Positions 39,805-50,700 of a stretch of DNA of 59,205 bases are shown here, one piece after another. Position 1 is the stretch's first letter. Every line of letters begins with the position of its first letter. Position numbers and translations under genes: made by a program. Origin of the DNA: Acanthaster planci (taxonomy: Eukaryota > Echinodermata > Asteroidea > Valvatida > Acanthasteridae); NCBI RefSeq assembly GCF_001949145.1, contig NW_019091380.1, positions 1,345,703 to 1,404,907 on the forward strand. Direction: 5' to 3'. The notes under the pieces are model-generated. The model made no database searches and was not told the DNA's origin. It was given only the letters and a program-made list of their open reading frames with translations.

Positions 39805-39995
39805 GGTGCGCAGAACAGGCCCAAACGCAGAACAGCGAAGACTTAGATCAGCAGAAGTCAAAGCCGTTGTGCCAGGCAGATAGTGATGACTTTGCTGTTT
39901 CTGCACTGCTGCATGCGATGATTTCAGACACGTGGTGTAGGTTTGCATAAGTTGTGTTCAAGGTCGAAAAAATTCTCACTCGTCAGAATGCACAT

Positions 39996-40002
39996 CTTTA
40001 TA
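39996..40002 (-). promoter_or_regulatory. TATA box of GPCR 1
   Basis: TATAAAG on the minus strand. Transcription would start near 39970, upstream of both candidate ATGs, so it does not decide the start. Confidence 0.5.
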
Positions 40003-40230
40003 CCTATCAGCAGGCGGGAGCATAGCTACACGTCAAATGTGGTTGAGACAAGACTCGTGTAGCTTCCCCGGTATTTCAACTTCTCCAGTAACATCAACTG
40101 AGTTTGGAAAGTAGCCTAATCGTTACATGCTAGAGTCGGCCGCTGTTTTGTTTAAGTATCAGGATCCAGTCAAGCCAACGGAAGGCATATATTTGTGCCT
40201 CCCGTTTTTTTTTTCCTGTCGTTATTTTTT

Positions 40231-40310
40231 GGTGACTCAAGTCGAGTCATTGAAACGTAATGAGTCGAGTCAAATTTCCGAGTGGAGTCGAACTCGAGTT
40301 ATTGACTCAG
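40231..40310. repeat. GAGTC/GACTC-rich inverted cluster
   Basis: Eight or so GAGTC or GACTC words in 80 bp, several as GACTCGAGTC-like palindromes. It resembles the degenerate simple repeats found inside animal DNA transposons. Confidence 0.5.
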
Positions 40311-42599
40311 TTCATTACAAATCTGCCGTAAAGGCACAACAAAAATGTTCAGCACAGACGTCACTGAATGCAACGAAAATAAACGATGGCCACTGCCCTC
40401 AAGCGAAGAGGAAATGGATAGTAAAAATATTCGTGCACCCAGATGCCTAAAACAGACCATTTCACCATTAAATTACTTTTCAAGCAATATTCGCAGCTAA
40501 CATATTCATTATGAAGTTTGGTGGGGACCTACTCCCTGCTTGAAAATGTATTTTGGTACTAATTGCATTGCGTTTGCCCAGCTATTTGACAGCTCAGTAC
40601 TGTACAGTACATTGCTTGCTTGCCACTGAGGTGCACTGCGATAACCACAGACACAAATAACCTACACACCAACTTCATTCCCATGGGTACGATCTTGCCG
40701 CGCCATGTTTGTTCCCACCATGCCATGTGCAACCTACCGCGGGCAGCCACTGATGGGTTCAACCCTAAAAATGAATTCCCACAGACACCGATGACAAATC
40801 CTTATATTTCAAAATTATTGTTTAAAATACAACTTCCAAAGGTGTCCAGATTGGACAGAAAAATGATATTTTGACGTATCCTCTTTCATTTTCCTTTCAA
40901 TTTTAGAGAGTCGACCAATGAATTTTTGAGCAATTCTCACCCAAAGCAGACCACCCCTAAAATGAAGGAATTTTACTGCCCGGAAGTAAATAGTGCCACT
41001 TTAAGACTCAGTTGCATGCAAATTGCTCAGAATTGGAAGCCCTGAGTCCGGGCGAAAATTCACTGCCCTATTTCTTCAATATTCCAATCCCATGGCCATC
41101 GGGACATTCTAATACAGAATATTTTTATTAATGAGCTCGACAGACATATTTTTGGCCTATTTACGGGGGTACAACCTGATCAGTACTAGTGCACGTAGTC
41201 CATTGTCTGTAGACCGACAGCCCCAATGGAAATCAGCGTCTGGATAACGTAATGAAACCATGATGGGCGGAAGTAGTGTGCACAAGTCTATGGAGAAATC
41301 TTGGGACAAGTGATACAGGTCAGCCATTTTGGATGATAACGCCCTGATGGCAACTGAAAACCCTGTCCAGCATTTACTATGTGCTCCACAGCAGTTTTGT
41401 ATTGCAGTTATGTAACTATAAGAGCTACAGGCTACTCAAGTTTGCTTTCGCGAAAAAAATTGATTGAATAGCTTTGTGCACGTTGAGGAGCATTTGCCTA
41501 TCACGTTTGATTAAAAAAAACATAGCGTTACGACTCGATGTAAACTGTACCGGCTCTACGTCACAAGCAGCGACTGAGTACACTTGAAGTTCTCCAAGTA
41601 GGTGAAGAATTACCTTAAATTTAGACAATTTACATATTTTAATGATCAATATGCCATTTTGCAGTGTTACCCCGACAGCTTTACGTTGAATAAGAGGACA
41701 AAAGTTGCTGTATGCTTGGTCTATGCTGATCATGTTGATTGTCGTAGTATCAGACCATTCAGGGTGCTCAAAAATATTGAGTAAAATTGCTGCAATTACT
41801 CATCAGCTACCATCTTTAATGCATCGTATTTTCAGTTTAGTTTTACTTAGTTCTGGCGCCCGCTTTTGTCGGTCTGTAGGCTATTAATGTATGTGGAGAT
41901 AATGCACAATCACAAAAATTCAACAGCGCCCCCACATCAGTTGCAGCTTCCTCGTTGGCCGCAAAGTGAGACACTTCGCAGCTAATAAAAGGCAACAATG
42001 CTGCACCGACGTTGTGTAGGAAAAGGTGCCGGTGTTAAAGAGGTCTGTAGAAACAGGAGACAGAAAATACTCTAAATAATGTATTTCCTCGAATAGACAG
42101 TGGTTCCCTCAGATCCCCACTCAGTGCTAGTGGACGCAGGTAACACCGGTCCCAACTTTGCAAGACTGAACCTGCACGCGGTACTGTGCGTGTTAACGAA
42201 TAGCTTGTTGGTCATCTCGTAAGCAATGTCACCTTCATTAAAAAAAAAATTATACTAGTCTTTGCCTCGTTTTCTTAACGATTTCGTGTATTCGAAGGAG
42301 TAAATATTCGGATGAGAAAAGGAACCAAGCTGAGCGTAATCTTCCTGATTACTATTGCAATAACACTTTACAAACTGAGCTATCGTTACAAATATTTTTA
42401 ATGAAAGAATGAGAACACAAAAAGGGCTAGCGAACACTGTCACGAAAAGGGATATTTAAAAAAGCAGTAGCAACTAAAACATTATACAAATCCTAACAAA
42501 TGAAAAAAGAAGTATTTTTCTAAGTCCTTGTGGAGGATAAATGACAGAATTTTGTTTAAATGGGTTTGACATTGTCGTTCCGATGAGTACACCAAATCT

Positions 42600-42900
42600 G
42601 GGCCACACTATACTGAGAGGTGGGCCGCGCAGTAGCAGGAGCGGGCCCAGAGTAGACGGAGGTGGGCCACCAAGTCAAAGGAACAGGCCGAGATAGACAG
42701 AAGTGGGCCACCATGTAAAACGAAGAAATCGCAGACAGTAAGCGGAGGTAGACCAACTTGTAGAAGGAGAAGCGGGCCGACAGCAGACGGAAGTGGGCCA
42801 CCATGTAGAACGAAGAAATCGCAGACAGTAAGCGGAGGTAGGCCAACCTGTAAGGGGAAGCTGGCCGACAGCAGACGGAAGTGGGCCTTGACAAGGACGT
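42600..42900. repeat. Minisatellite, 90-bp higher-order period
   Basis: The block starting GCAGACAGTAAGCGGAGGTA at 42731 recurs at 42821, and AAGTGGGCCACCATGTA at 42701 recurs at 42791, giving a 90-bp period. Shorter subunits of about 24-45 bp with a GTGGGCC core occur inside. The long minus-strand frames across it are a by-product of the period being divisible by three. Confidence 0.8.
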
Positions 42901-42939
42901 GCTACATCCGATATGCCGTGCATATAAAACAACAGTATT

Positions 42940-43012
42940 GAAACTGCGTAAACTCTTCGTTCGCAGTGTAACGTTTGGGTGCTACCCATTGAGCTATCCG
43001 ATCACATGACTC
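42940..43012 (-). mobile_element. Decayed tRNA-derived SINE head
   Basis: Minus strand GGATAGCTCAATGGGTAGCAC is an intact tRNA-like A-box region; the B-box part, GTTTCAATACT, is degenerate. No cloverleaf can be completed. It borders the minisatellite. Confidence 0.35.
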
Positions 43013-45577
43013 ACCCCCCCCAGCAGAAAGGAGGAAAAAGTCAATAAATTGTCCAGTACTGAAAGGGTGGGTAAGAAACGATCTCACGATAGAGATATCA
43101 TGAAAAGCGTTGCTTGACACCAAATCATTCCACTGTTTGCCGACTTGGAAAGCCAACATTCTCAAGATCATTGACAACGGCCCCACGCCTTTTGCGGGAA
43201 TTCAGTTGTTGCCTTGCTCAATAGTAGACATGTTGGGGGATCGTGAGCAACGTTATTCCAAAACCTTGGTTGAATGGATATTGAGTACCAATACGTTTCA
43301 ACACAGTGCTCCAGAAACATATCACCGTGGAATGCTATCGACTAGCAACCGTATACCGTATATATTTTTCTAACTGAACACTGACATATCTCAGAACATC
43401 TAGTTCTGTTCTCTGTCTGGCAACAGCTCCTAATAAATCAGACAGGTCAACTTATTATGCGGAAAAACATCAACTTCGTTGTTGAGAAGTCTGAGCTGTG
43501 AAGATCACAGCGTGACGGATTTCTTCCCTCGCACTTACCCGGGATGCCGTTTTAGGCTTGAGCAAGCATGCGCAATACGTGATAACAAAGTATTAATGAA
43601 CAATCCAGAGTGAATTAAGGTACACAACTGGATCAAAGGGTCATGCAGAAATTAAATTTGCAGCTCAGTTTCAAAATGTCAAACACAACGTAAATCCACA
43701 CACAAAACAATCTTGCCTTATTTCATATAACTTACCATACCTGGGCCAATTTACCCTGAAATCGTTGATTTTCCTGCATTTTTGTATTATGCTTTATGGA
43801 CGATCAAGGAGATCATTTCTGTCAGACCACATGTGCCTATCAACGTCGCAGCGAATGTCTTCTCTTGCTAGGCACCTGGGGAAGAAGTGTCTCGCATGGC
43901 GGATCCAGGACTAACACACCTCTTTGTCGACGTCTTCGCATGCTTCTTCCATATAGCTTGAACAAGAGTGACTCTCTCTCATACGGATTACGATCGCTAC
44001 TCTGCTGCTGTTTCGCTCATGAGGCACTCTGGTGACTTGTTTCGTTTGAATTCGCCCTCTCTTCAGGATTTGATCGATTATACTCAAATTAACGCTTGGG
44101 ATATTTGCAAATACGTCATTGTCCTCAACCACCCTTGTCTAGATTTCTCTCAGACGGATCATGTTGTGTTCTAGAACTATGTTCATCATCCTCTGTCGTT
44201 CGGTGAAGAGGCATCTTCTGCCGCTATAATGTGGTCGTCTCTCGGATATGTAAACATACCAACGAAGGAAAACAGAAAATATGTGAAAACAGAATGCAAA
44301 CAACAAGATTTCAGCCTTATCTGAGTATTTTTCGCGGTGAGCCAATTTCACAATACAATTTACAATGTAGGCCTACAACGTGTATACACTAATTCTATGT
44401 ATTTAGTGTCTCTCCTGCTTGCCGATTGTCATTCTGAAATACCCGTATGACTGACGCTACAGCAGACTTGGGAACATTGGGTTACAATTGTTCACTTGCT
44501 ACCCTCAGTGTTAGCCCATGATTGATGAGAGTCGTTAATATCTCGTTGGACAGAGTCGGTGCCCGTCGTCTTCCTGTAGCTCTCCGTTGATGACCTCTAC
44601 CTTGGACTCCCGCGACTCCGTGTCGTTCTTGTTCCATTTCACACAGCAATCCTTGAGACGCTCACTTGCGGTCCTTAAAGTAGCTAATGTTACTTGCGAT
44701 GAATGAATGATTTCATTAGGTCCTTTGCATGAGTGCGAATGTTACGCGAGTGATTTCCGTAGACCGATACTGGTTTTTTTTTCAATTTGAACACAATATG
44801 CCTTTAGTTGAGAGAAGAACGCATTCATTTGAAAACCGTGTGATAATTACATTGCCAACGTTTAACGAGATGCAACAATTTGCTAGCGTTCCAGTACTAT
44901 AAGATTTGTGCGAATACAACAGCAGAATACTTGAAGTTCCACACAATGCATGCTAAGTTGGGAATGGTGCGATTTCAATTCCGATTATAATTGTAAATTT
45001 AGTTGCATTGGCAGTGTTAAAGCGATCGAGAACAACTGTAAACTGGAGATCAATTGGCCAGGCTTAAAGCGCGAAAAGTTACGTGAGTGTCAAATCAAAC
45101 GCTGTCGCAGTTACTTGAATAAGCGGGGGAGGGACGCAATCAAACACGCCCAGTAATGAACTTTACGCAAGACAGGTGATTGATCGCCTCAATGTAAAAG
45201 AGAGCACAATTCTAAATTAAATTTGTTCGAGCAAAACTTCATTTTGAGACGGGTACAAAAAGATGGGCAAACAGGTCAACAAGACGACAAATCGATCATG
45301 CTTATATGATTGCTGAAGATATTAGTTTGAGTAGCCATGGCATTATGCTAACAGAGGCTCGTGAATGCAGTCGCACAGCGAAGGTAATTTACTATACTTT
45401 TTGTACTGAAATGGCGAACTCTATGCAAGGAAACATTAACCCGAACACAGAACAGCTGCGCCGCCTGAGAAAGGTGTCGCTGCATATTAAACTAATGTGT
45501 GAATATTAATGACGAGGCTTGTAGAGTTAGCATGCCAAGAAACTAGAAGGCGTGGTTTCCGTTTCCAAAGGGAAAGG

Positions 45578-45585
45578 TGACGTCT
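45578..45585 (+). promoter_or_regulatory. CRE-like site upstream of GPCR 2
   Basis: TGACGTCT, one base from the cAMP response element, two bases ahead of the TATA box. Confidence 0.35.
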
Positions 45586-45587
45586 AG

Positions 45588-45595
45588 TATAAAAG
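45588..45595 (+). promoter_or_regulatory. TATA box of GPCR 2
   Basis: TATAAAAG. A start of transcription about 30 nt downstream (near 45618, CCCAGACT) is expected, which places the reading frame's most upstream ATG (45577) outside the transcript. Confidence 0.65.
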
Positions 45596-45702
45596 GGCCC
45601 CACGAGACAGATATCCCAGACTCCGGCGAAAGTTGGCCGTTCTGCAATCGTCCCAGTGCAGTTTTATTTCTGAGGTTACTACATCGTCCTTGCCGAAAAG
45701 AA

Positions 45703-46809
45703 ATGGAGATGAGTTGCGACACTGTTTGGAACTACACGCTGGAGCCGTCCCTTGCACTGGAAGATATCTACAGCACATTTGACACGGTGGCCATCACTAT
45801 TCTGATGCCACTTCTCCTGTTTTTCGGAATCCTCGGCAATCTGGCCTTTCTTCTGATGTTGTACCGCGTGCCTAGGATGCGCTCCCTGACCAACTTTTAT
45901 CTGGCCAACCTCGCTGCGTCGGACATTGCCTTTCTGCTCTTTGCCATTAGTAAGAGGATTCACGACTACCGCATCGGCTCGGTCAATTTCTCTCCGGCTC
46001 ACAACGGGGTACTGAGCTGCTTCATCCAGTATTTAGTCGTCGATCTGTCCTACTTCGCGTCGCTGTTCGTGATCAGCCTGGTCTCTGTCGAGAAGTTCTA
46101 TGCCATCTGCAGACCGATGCGGCACCGGGTGATCAGCCGCTGGGACCGAACCATCAAACTGACGGTGTGTTCCTGGATTGTTTCGTTAGGCTTTGCCACC
46201 ACTGTAATCCCAAGCTACTGCTCTATCGGGTACGTCTGTATCATCTGGCCAGGAGGAGGCGAATACGACCACCTGCCCGGTCGCTTTGCGTACTGCGCCC
46301 CAGCGGCAGACTGGGCTGTACCCTATGCCAACGCCTTGCAAACTGCGCCCTTTTTCATCGCCCTCGTCTTGAACACTACCGCGTATACACTGATAGTCAA
46401 GCAACTCACGCAACGCGTCAATCGGCCTCACGGTCCGCAGGCAGTTGTGCCGTTCCCCGATCAAGCCATCAAACTCCGCGACCAAGTGGCTAAGATGCTG
46501 GTCGTTAAAGGGACGGCGTTTTTTCTCCTTCTTGCTCCGTTCGAGATAGTCTCGATTTTGCTGTCGGTAAACGCTCTGAGCTACAGCCAGCGAATGGTGG
46601 CCCTTCAGATTTGCCGACTGTTTTCCTATCTCAATTCAGCCATCAATCCGTTAATCTTTGGTATGGTGAGCTCTAAATACAGACACGCCTACAGAGAGGC
46701 TTTCCTACCGGCTCGCGGTAACCGAGTAGGGCTGGAGCCCACCCCAGCACACTCACAGGACAACAGATCAGCCACCCATCAGATACCAGCGTCGCAATCA
46801 TCCAGCTAA
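45703..46809 (+). CDS. Divergent class-A GPCR, intronless
   Basis: 368 aa, seven membrane helices, plasma membrane. N46 in GILGNLAF, D74 in LAASDIAF, disulfide C106, W158, and helix 7 NPLIF (315-319) are recognisable; an NYT glycosylation site lies at 10-12. Unusual changes: the DRY motif is EKF (130-132), so the near-invariant Arg is Lys; helix 6 reads LLAPF, so the toggle Trp is Leu277; and the NPxxY Tyr is Phe. The ATG at 45703 (G at -3, G at +4) is chosen because the TATA box at 45588 lies downstream of the first in-frame ATG at 45577. Overall layout (SLTNFYLANL in helix 2) recalls peptide receptors of the TRH receptor type; subfamily uncertain. Confidence 0.9.
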   Translation: MEMSCDTVWNYTLEPSLALEDIYSTFDTVAITILMPLLLFFGILGNLAFLLMLYRVPRMRSLTNFYLANLAASDIAFLLFAISKRIHDYRIGSVNFSPAHNGVLSCFIQYLVVDLSYFASLFVISLVSVEKFYAICRPMRHRVISRWDRTIKLTVCSWIVSLGFATTVIPSYCSIGYVCIIWPGGGEYDHLPGRFAYCAPAADWAVPYANALQTAPFFIALVLNTTAYTLIVKQLTQRVNRPHGPQAVVPFPDQAIKLRDQVAKMLVVKGTAFFLLLAPFEIVSILLSVNALSYSQRMVALQICRLFSYLNSAINPLIFGMVSSKYRHAYREAFLPARGNRVGLEPTPAHSQDNRSATHQIPASQSSS

Positions 46810-47143
46810 ATAGGTAGTTTGTGAAGAAAAACCCTCTTACAATCAGACTTCCCCCCCCCCATTCAATGCAAAGTCCTTCCCAAGTTAACACAGAAGCACT
46901 TTGTCTTCAGTCTCCGAGTACGATTCACCAATCTGGCCCATCACATTGTTCCAAGTTCACTTTTCAGCCGTATCACAGTCTACTTCGCCTTTCCTCCGGG
47001 TGACCTGACTAGACTGGTCCCGGCTTTTTCACTGATTACAGATGTTCGCCTCTAGCAAATGTAGTCACCCTAACAGAAGCCAATCGATCTACTGCGAGTG
47101 AAAACTATTTACATGACGAACTCGATGTTTGTGGAGTATCTCG

Positions 47144-47294
47144 TTGCGAAGGGAAGAAGACAAAAGGACGATCACGATACAATGTACTTGTAACATCGGT
47201 ATTTTGAAACAAATTATATTGCGAAGGGAGGAAGACAAAAGGACGATCACGATACATTGTATTTTGTAACATCTGTATTTTGAAACAAATTATA
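47144..47294. repeat. 75-bp tandem duplication
   Basis: Unit begins TTGCGAAGGGARGAAGACAA and ends GAAACAAATTATA. The two copies differ at only a few bases, so the duplication is recent. Confidence 0.9.
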
Positions 47295-47680
47295 TTCGAA
47301 GTGTACAAATTATTTGCTGGAACGTGTACAAAGTGCTACCTTATCTAAAATGACCCGATTTTTAACTTTCAAAATGTAAATAATGTAATTACATAGAGCG
47401 TAATTTTGAAAAGGGGCCGTATTTAATGTATATAAAGTGTTATCGAACATGACTGACACGTGTAAGAATGTTAGGCCTACCTTATAATTGAAATGAAAAA
47501 AAAAGAGTAAAAAAGAGTCACATTTCAAAATGTAAATACAGTGTAGTGTGTTCACGTCCGGAGTGTAATTTCAAGAGGAAGCGTATTCAAATTGTACAAA
47601 AGTGAATAAGGTTACCTTGTACTTTAAACGAAAAGGCTGGTGAATTTCAATATGTAAATGGTGTTACCATAGAGCGTGTA

Positions 47681-47686
47681 AATAAA
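47681..47686 (+). terminator. Possible poly(A) signal of GPCR 2
   Basis: AATAAA about 870 nt past the stop codon; the first canonical plus-strand hexamer I noticed. Confidence 0.35.
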
Positions 47687-47700
47687 ATGCCAACAAACCC

Positions 47701-50700
47701 ATGTTCGCGTCGATATTATGATTGGTCCATGCTCGGCTCGTGCACATTATTTGGGGTTACAGGAGAAATTCGTGTGAACATCTTAGGGGTTTGGAACAAT
47801 TTGCAAACGCAAGTAAATACGTCTAGTAAATAGAGTTTTAATGTCAACAAACTGTACAAAATTACATCATATAGAATTTCGCGATCTACTTCCCAATATT
47901 CTTGATTAAATACCGAGGTGCCTTTACGGCTTTGTAAATCATTTTTGACTTTATTGGCCCTTTCAAATTCGTTAAAACCGAGAGCTTTGTATCCGCATTC
48001 AAACATCAAAAAGTGTCATGTGATTTCCATTTCCGAGTCGTCAGTCGTGAAATAAGTTGATTCACAATCAAACCATCCGTCCGTTCATTCAAATTAAATT
48101 TAATCAACCAGCCAACATTTCAACATGCTTTTGTTCAAATCGTATCTTTGCCATAGCATCCTTCCTCATTCGAATGTGTATGAATACAGTGGATTTTACA
48201 AGAAGAAACAGAAAAAGCTTATGCAAAATTACATGACTCGGACGAAACAAGAAACTTAATTCTTCTCATATTAAAACGATTTTAGTCCTCTGTCATCTTT
48301 GGCATGAATGCTTCAATATTCCGCGCACCGACACATTCACATCAAAATGGATTTTCCAGAAAAACAGGGGAATGTGTATCAATTGAAGGGGAAACACACA
48401 CACCCATATCCTCCCATATTTGTTTTTGAGTCAAAACGATACATTGCTTTTACACATTTCTACCCTTGTTATCTTTTCATTAATTAACAGTACATCCCCA
48501 CCCCCCCCTTAGGCCTACATACCTACTGTGGACATTCCTGTGTTTTTTGTGCAGATAAGAAAACTTAGTGAAAATACTCATTTTTCTTGAACTAAGAACA
48601 CGATTTGGAGGTTTTTTGTTTGTTGTGTTTTTTGGGTACAAGGTTTCCTTGACTATTTCTCTTCCTTATACGACGGACGGCCCCTACCCCAAAATGCCTC
48701 TAAACGTCTTTTTCAGAGAAGGGGAAATGTCCTGTGGACGTGTGTTCTTCTAAGTCCACAGAACGTCTTCCTTTCATGCATTGTGTGGACATCTTTGGTT
48801 CACAAGTCCACACTAGGTATGTACAGTTAGCGCATCCCGACAGCAACCGAACACCGAATAGTAACTGTGCACAAATCGCATGTAGGAAAACATCCTGCAT
48901 TGATTTTAATCGAATTTAACTAGAAACAGCCTCAAACAAATGGTAATATCAGGAGAGAAAGGAAGTGTTCCAACCGAGAGAGTGGTTATGGAGTAGGTAA
49001 ATCATGAGCTCTCACCCCCTGGATTCAAGAGCATTAGGCCTTTTCACACTAGACTAATCTCGGGGTTGACGCAGGGTTGAAGCAGGGTTGAAAACCTTTT
49101 GACAGCTAAAGGAAGATGCACAAGTCGTATTGCATCTTGATTGCAGTTACGTTGATCTGATGAATTTTCACACGAAGTCGAAAATGTCACTAGAAATCGA
49201 ACTCATGAGAATGGAGATTGAAATGCCTATAGGGAATACAGACTGACTAACAAGCAGGAAGACCAAAGCGATAATTGTGAAATAAGAACCTGAGTATGAA
49301 CGAATTCCAGAAGCGTGCAGGAATCTGAATGCGTGTGGATGAAAATGAAAGCTTTCTTTGTTGGAATTGGCGCAAAACCTATCGATCCATTTGCTTGTTT
49401 ACAAAATAGAGTTTTCGTTTTCGTCTGGGATTTACAAAATTAGATTTTGGTAAGTAAGACAATTGCCGATTCGGGAATATTTTAGTACTCATATATTCCA
49501 TGATTTCATCAACTATTTCCATCATTCGAGATTTGCATTAATGATTCTGCTTTACCGGTCCCACTTACCTTTGTTCAGGTGTAATCTTATTTCACCAAAT
49601 TTCTCCCGAATTCTCAAGGCTGTCAAAAAAATCCCACTTCCTGCATCGCCCTTGGATACGCTTCTTCGGTCTGGACAATAAAATAAAATAAATTTGGAAG
49701 GAAGACTGCATAAAGGTTCTTTGTCATTTTGTGTAAAGGTTTAGAAAGACGGTTAATGTCTCTCGGGAAATATTTGAAGAGGGGGGTAACATTTAAATCT
49801 ACCGGTACCTTTTCTTAACAATAGTTAAGAAAATAGGTTATAGTTAAATTGTGTTAACACACACGCACACAAATCACCTCACATATCAATATTCTGTCCT
49901 AAAAGGATGAACTGTTCTGGCCATTGAGACTGAAAATAGCTTTTATCAATTTTGATTTTGAGGCAGCGACGTTTCGAATGCAATTTGTTTTCATGGAGCG
50001 AAGGCTAAAAGTTCAGACACTTGTGTGGCTGCCGACGCTTATGATACATGGTCATGCAAGGGAAGCTGGCTGCGCGTGGGAAATCCGCGCAAAAAGTCCG
50101 ATTCCATTGGCACTGTCGCATTAAATTGTTGACTTATCTTGATTGAACGCGTATATATCAACCACATGCAACAATTTACTATCATTTATACCTTGTGGTT
50201 CTTATACCTCAGGTCAAACAGCGCCTGCTTGATCACAATCTTTCGGCGCAAGGGCACCCGGTGCTCTCAAAAAGGATACTGATAGCGAATTGTATTTTCT
50301 TGTTACTTGTTTCAATATCAATGTTTTAAGTGTTAAAAACAAAAAGAAAAACTGAAAATATCTGGTGAAATTTAACAAGGGGATGACTTTGCAGCACTTG
50401 ATTGATTTCGTTCTTGTTAACTCCCCATCGGTATAGGCCTAACTGACCCAGTACATGACGGACACAGAGTATGGTGGCCGAGCAGGCGCTCACGAAGCCA
50501 GTTGCATTCAATCTTGCCACTGCTTACTGCTGCTCGCGCGTCTTTGCTGGTTACGGCAGTGCAGACACGCCAGCCACACAGCGCGAATTCCGAGGACCTG
50601 CGAAATGCCTCATTGCCTTCGTTCCAAGAGACAAACCATTCGCCTGTCCAGTCAAGCGCATCTGTGGTATACAGTCGCTGCCTGATCCCGCAGATACCAG

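Larger units (their letters stand above)
40003..45577. other. Intergenic region between the two GPCR genes
   Basis: The genes are divergently oriented. The region holds a GAGTC/GACTC-rich cluster (40231-40310), a minisatellite (42600-42900), a tRNA-like SINE head (42940-43012) and TAGGCCTA at 44368. No exon with support is seen; open frames near 43.8-44.2 kb show no domain. Confidence 0.5.
46810..47700 (+). other. 3' UTR-side region of GPCR 2 with tandem duplications
   Basis: Two copies of a 75-bp unit (47144 and 47219) are followed by three degenerate copies of a TTTCAAAATGTAAAT-headed unit (about 47367, 47522, 47646). The AATAAA at 47681-47686 could end the transcript. Confidence 0.5.

Noticed and set aside
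42556-42989. Repetitive minus-strand protein
   Set aside because: Product of a minisatellite whose 90-bp period keeps the frame open.
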